A stretch of DNA of 24,101 nt from an uncultured Oscillospiraceae bacterium. Its GTDB lineage: Bacteria > Bacillota_A > Clostridia > Oscillospirales > Oscillospiraceae. The notes beneath the pieces are model-generated. The model did no database searches, had not been told where the DNA came from, and saw only the letters and a program-made list of their open reading frames with translations. Positions within the stretch are counted from its first letter, which is position 1; every line of letters starts with the position of its first letter. Shown here piece by piece: positions 21,947 through 24,101 of the stretch. Position numbers and translations under genes: made by a program. The stretch covers positions 1-24,101 of the forward strand of contig CANRMG010000194.1 of NCBI GenBank assembly GCA_947631675.1. Direction: 5' to 3'.

Positions 21947-21978
21947 GCGCGGAGGGCGGCGCAAGCCGTCCTCCGCGC
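21947..21978. repeat. GC-rich inverted repeat
   Basis: GCGCGGAGGGCGGC (21947-21960) with GCCGTCCTCCGCGC (21965-21978), loop GCAA, one G-U pair. It has no T-run, so it is not a typical terminator. Confidence 0.6.
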
Positions 21979-22013
21979 AAGTATTCAAGCCGGGATACTG
22001 CCACAGGCCATAT

Positions 22014-22085
22014 AATAAAACAGTTACTTTCTCCTTCACGTAAATAGCAAATAACTATCGTTTAGGGAAAAGTAACTGTTTTATT
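22014..22085 (-). repeat. 17-bp inverted repeat overlapping the winged-helix gene's stop
   Basis: AATAAAACAGTTACTTT (22014-22030) and its perfect complement (22069-22085), with a 38-nt loop. It may end transcription of the minus-strand operon, or be a binding or origin site; the loop is long for a terminator. Confidence 0.55.
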
Positions 22086-22656
22086 TGATTGTTTCCCACC
22101 ATGCGCCCGGCTGTATTATCTGGCCCAAAGCGCGGAAGGAGCCCTCGGAAGTCTTTTCTGCTATGCGTTTCTTTCGGATGGTATCATACTCGCGTTCAAG
22201 TACGTTCTTTGCGGCGCATACGGTGGAAGATGATACATTAAGCGCGGCTGCCATTTCCGCATTGGTGGTAATCTGCTCCGGTTCGTGCTGGGCTATCCAA
22301 AGGTAGAGCTTGATGACCTGCTCCCACGCTACATCTTCCCCCGTATAATCGTGCTGCCTGATGGATTCAAACAGGCCCCTGTCCATCTGTATTTCCTTCT
22401 CTTTTGGAAGGAGCCGCAGCGTGTATGTCCGTCCCCGCAGCTCTGCCACGATGTAATTCTGCTCTTTCAGCTCCTGGATAGAGCTCCGTATCCTCTCCCG
22501 GTTGCTGTGTTGTCGGGTGACAGAAAAGTAATCGCACAGGCCGGACAAGGTGCCGCGATATTCGCCTTTGTCCGCGAGCAAAGCAAGGATACGGAACTCT
22601 TTTTTATCCAGTGGGAGCCATTCATCATAACCTGTTACGTCCTTCTTCTTGCTCAT
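22081..22656 (-). CDS. Winged-helix protein, replication or control function likely
   Basis: 191 aa. N-terminal winged helix (EFRILALLADKGEYRGTLSGLCDYFSVTRQHSNRERIRSSIQELKEQNYIV), with a second helix-turn-helix later (TTNAEMAAALNVSSSTVCAAKNVLEREYDTI). Two DNA-binding units suggest a replication initiator-like or partner protein of the element. No catalytic motif. AAAGGAGAATTG ribosome-binding site. The upstream gene ends 17 bp before it, so they form an operon. It lies next to the palindrome-rich noncoding region, as replication proteins often do; the role is inference. Confidence 0.7.
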   Translation of the reverse strand: MSKKKDVTGYDEWLPLDKKEFRILALLADKGEYRGTLSGLCDYFSVTRQHSNRERIRSSIQELKEQNYIVAELRGRTYTLRLLPKEKEIQMDRGLFESIRQHDYTGEDVAWEQVIKLYLWIAQHEPEQITTNAEMAAALNVSSSTVCAAKNVLEREYDTIRKKRIAEKTSEGSFRALGQIIQPGAWWETIK

Positions 22657-22673
22657 TTCAATTCTCCTTTCTG

Positions 22674-23123
22674 TTAAAAGCTGGCGGCCTGGGGCAGCGC
22701 CTCATTCGTGGGGACAATCTGCGGGCCCTGCTGCGTTTCACCCTGGCGCTCTTTTTCCTGTTCTTCAAAGAACTGCTTGTAGCTGTCATAGTCGGGGAAC
22801 TGCTGGAGGAACCAGGCCAGCACAGCATGATAGGGACTAGACTGAATAACAGCACTCTTTTTCTGCTTCTCGAACTCAGGCAGCCGCTCGGGCGCGTTCT
22901 CGCGGATATACAGCTCCATGTTCTTGTAGGTGAGATTCCTATAGGTCCGCTTGTCGTGGTTCCTCTTGATGGTCTTGGTCACCATCTGAGCGCCGGGGTT
23001 TTCGGCAAGGTAGGCTTTCCAAAGCTTGTACTCAGGCGTGTTGAAGGTGCGGGCCTTCTTGGCAAAAGCCTTGGTGACCTGGGCGTGGGTTTCGTCGATG
23101 AAGAAGATTTTGTTGGTAGTCAT
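22674..23123 (-). CDS. Charged protein of clostridial integrative elements, unknown
   Basis: 149 aa. Soluble, rich in Lys, Glu and aromatic residues: FFIDETHAQVTKAFAKKARTFNTPEYKLW, IKRNHDKRTYRNLTYKNMELYIR, FLQQFPDYDSYKQFFEEQEKERQG. The ending is Gln- and Pro-rich and disordered. It resembles proteins found upstream of winged-helix genes in clostridial mobile elements, none with known function. AAGGAGGG ribosome-binding site; promoter with -10 TATGAT (23203-23198, extended TGG). Confidence 0.65.
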   Translation of the reverse strand: MTTNKIFFIDETHAQVTKAFAKKARTFNTPEYKLWKAYLAENPGAQMVTKTIKRNHDKRTYRNLTYKNMELYIRENAPERLPEFEKQKKSAVIQSSPYHAVLAWFLQQFPDYDSYKQFFEEQEKERQGETQQGPQIVPTNEALPQAASF

Positions 23124-23197
23124 TTTATATGACCCTCCTTAAAATAATTTTTTTGGAGTTTCGGGGCTCATCGTTTCCCCTTCCTCCTTACGCGTTT

Positions 23198-23203
23198 ATC
23201 ATA
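23198..23203 (-). promoter_or_regulatory. Extended -10 of the right-end operon
   Basis: Minus strand TGG-TATGAT with no obvious -35. About 75 bp before ATG 23123. Confidence 0.45.
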
Positions 23204-23660
23204 CCACACCCCAGACTATAAGATGTGCCATAAATGGCATTTCAGAAAGTTTCAGCGCAGCAAAAAGCAGCTCCGTGAAAGGGCTGCTTTGCCTGGGAAA
23301 ACCGACCGGGAGCGGGAAGCCTCAAAGCGCCATGGGGAGGGGGTTCCGCAGGTCTTTTATCCTTGCTTATGGATGGCGTTGGTCTGCCTCATTTTACCCC
23401 GGAGATTTCAGAAGTTATCATCTTGTCATGTCTTGCTCCAAAAGAGGGCAAAATAGGCGGATTTGCTGCGGGTTAATCCGTTTAGCGTTGTTTTGTTCTC
23501 CTGGAGACGTGTACGAAAAGGCCCGCCCCCCTTGTTTCCTGGACAACTGCGATTGTATAATGCAGTTGCACATTTTGACAGTTGCACTTTTGGGGGTATT
23601 GCGCAGCGACAGACTAGAGGCTTGCACAGAAAATTACACACCTTTTGGCTCCTGGACGCA
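23204..23660. other. Noncoding right end of the element with CAGTTGC repeats
   Basis: No gene seen in about 460 bp. CAGTTGCACATTTT (23563-23576) and CAGTTGCACTTTTG (23579-23592) are direct repeats 16 bp apart, and an inverted CAACTGC lies at 23544-23550. GTTGCAC recurs near the left end (14627-14633), and GCTTGCACA occurs near both ends. These are candidate integrase arm sites. Confidence 0.45.
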
Positions 23661-23687
23661 AAAAAAGGGAGCGGCGAAAGCCGCTCC
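23660..23687 (-). terminator. Terminator of the rubrerythrin-rubredoxin operon
   Basis: Minus-strand stem GGAGCGGC/GCCGCTCC (23687-23668), loop 4, then C plus seven T (23666-23660). It belongs to the element-borne sequence. Confidence 0.85.
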
Positions 23688-23711
23688 ACAATGTAGCTCT
23701 ATGTACTTTCC

Positions 23712-23867
23712 TTACGCCTCTTCGAAGGCGTCCTTGCCCATGCCGCAGATGGGGCACTCCCAATCGGCGGGCACGTCCTCCCAGGTGGTGCCGGGGGCCA
23801 CGCCGTGCTCGGGGTCGCCCACGGCCGGGTCGTATTCATACCCGCAGGGGCACACATACTTCTTCAT
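23712..23867 (-). CDS. Rubredoxin (functional copy)
   Basis: 51 aa: [20 protein letters not shown]... [14 protein letters not shown]. One-iron electron carrier; the four Cys appear as C-P-C-G and C-P-I-C-G, the first knuckle one residue shorter than the usual C-x2-C. It follows the rubrerythrin gene after 12 bp and should be co-transcribed to deliver electrons to it. It differs from the left copy at 7 of 156 bases. A strong terminator follows. By the geometry of the insertion, this gene came in with the element and replaced the chromosomal one as operon partner. Confidence 0.9.
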   Translation of the reverse strand: MKKYVCPCGYEYDPAVGDPEHGVAPGTTWEDVPADWECPICGMGKDAFEEA

Positions 23868-23960
23868 AATGTGTACCTCTTACTTGCCGAAGTAGCGGGT
23901 CAGCAGGCCCTGGAAAGCCTTGCCGTGCCGTGCCTCGTCCCTCGCCATTTCATGCACGGT
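23712..23960 (-). repeat. Right copy of 249-bp direct repeat flanking the element
   Basis: Partner of 14268-14516, same length, no gaps. Identity is lost abruptly beyond 23960, where the left copy turns into element sequence. Holds the second GAAAGCCTTGCCGTGCCG at 23913-23930. Confidence 0.8.
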
Positions 23961-24101
23961 GTCATGAATGGCGTCCAGATTCAGCTGCTTGGCCATCTTG
24001 GCCAGGTCGGTCTTGCCGGCAGTGGCGCCGTTCTCGGCGTCAACGCGCATCTCCAGGTTCTTCTTGGTGGAGTCGGTGACGACCTCGCCCAGCATCTCGG
24101 C
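23880..24101 (-). CDS. rbr: Rubrerythrin family protein, C-terminal part (5' end outside window)
   Basis: 73 C-terminal residues are visible (the stop codon is 23880-23882); the frame is open to the window edge. Sequence: ...[71 protein letters not shown]. The E-x2-R-D-E-x2-H pattern ([14 protein letters not shown]) is the last diiron-ligand helix of the ferritin-like rubrerythrin fold. It reduces peroxide, taking electrons from rubredoxin. No C-terminal rubredoxin domain is present; the separate rubredoxin gene supplies it (nigerythrin/Rbr-like split). The codons before about 23930 derive from the chromosome and those after it from the element, so the gene is a hybrid that keeps its full frame. 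Confidence 0.88.
   Translation of the reverse strand, partial: AEMLGEVVTDSTKKNLEMRVDAENGATAGKTDLAKMAKQLNLDAIHDTVHEMARDEARHGKAFQGLLTRYFGK

Larger units (their letters stand above)
14487..23930. mobile_element. Integrated element in the rubrerythrin gene (IME or genomic island)
   Basis: Bounded by the 249-bp near-direct repeats; ends are approximate because the crossover core is not proven. Contents left to right: tyrosine integrase, WYL regulator, RNA module 3 with cargo, serine recombinase, small element-type proteins, XRE regulator with operators, broken HNH endonuclease, palindrome-rich noncoding region, winged-helix protein and a charged protein. No relaxase, conjugation or capsid gene is visible, so it would be non-autonomous for transfer. 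GC content and codon use are lower than in the left backbone. Confidence 0.75.

Overview
The window looks like a chromosomal segment of a high-GC, spore-forming gut clostridium, probably of the Oscillospiraceae (Flavonifractor/Intestinimonas/Lawsonibacter type). The evidence is a complete Spo0A with 0A boxes upstream, a giant cyclic beta-1,2-glucan synthase-like gene, a MocR regulator, AzlCD, a rubrerythrin-rubredoxin operon, and GC-rich backbone codons with AT-rich inserted genes. The genus is inference.

Layout. 1-4806 (minus): most of a cyclic glucan synthase-like gene that runs off the left edge. 4894-5733 (minus): TtcA-family PP-loop protein. 5844-8047 (plus): small membrane protein, isochorismatase-like hydrolase, and a C-terminally truncated MocR regulator abutting a hairpin-rich MITE-like repeat. 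8408-9199: spo0A. 10592-11646: azlC-azlD. 11699-12826 (minus): acyltransferase-3. 14268-14516 (minus): a displaced rubredoxin gene and the 3' tip of a rubrerythrin gene. About 14.5-23.9 kb: a roughly 9.4-kb integrated element inside the rubrerythrin gene. It carries a tyrosine integrase, WYL regulator, cargo lipoproteins, serine recombinase, XRE-type repressor with three evenly spaced operators, a nonsense-mutated HNH endonuclease, a winged-helix protein and several small proteins. 23712-24101 (minus): the right-hand rubredoxin and the 3' end of the rubrerythrin gene.

Main discovery candidate. A module of about 200 bp occurs three times (9270-9477, 12916-13120, 17025-17228), always on the plus strand. 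Each copy has a promoter (TTGTAA, exactly 17 bp, TGN-TATACT) and then, exactly 6 bp after the -10 box, the first base of a 152-155 nt RNA. The RNA folds as a long hairpin: a 12-bp closing stem, two inner stems and a capped hairpin, with compensatory base changes between copies. It ends in a near-identical terminator hairpin, followed by a Shine-Dalgarno. Unrelated cargo follows each copy: a membrane/zinc-finger protein plus a 56-aa basic protein; a YbjN-like, a Cys-rich and a 19-residue-repeat protein; a lipoprotein, a SHOCT protein and an RCC1-repeat lipoprotein. Cassettes 1 and 3 end with the same 25-bp terminator. This looks like a portable expression cassette headed by a structured RNA that I cannot assign to any family I know.

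How the parts relate. The inserted element appears to have restored its target by bringing its own rubrerythrin 3' end and rubredoxin gene. The old 3' end was left stranded 9.4 kb away. RNA cassette 3 lies inside the element and cassettes 1 and 2 lie outside it, so the RNA module spreads or is maintained independently of that element.
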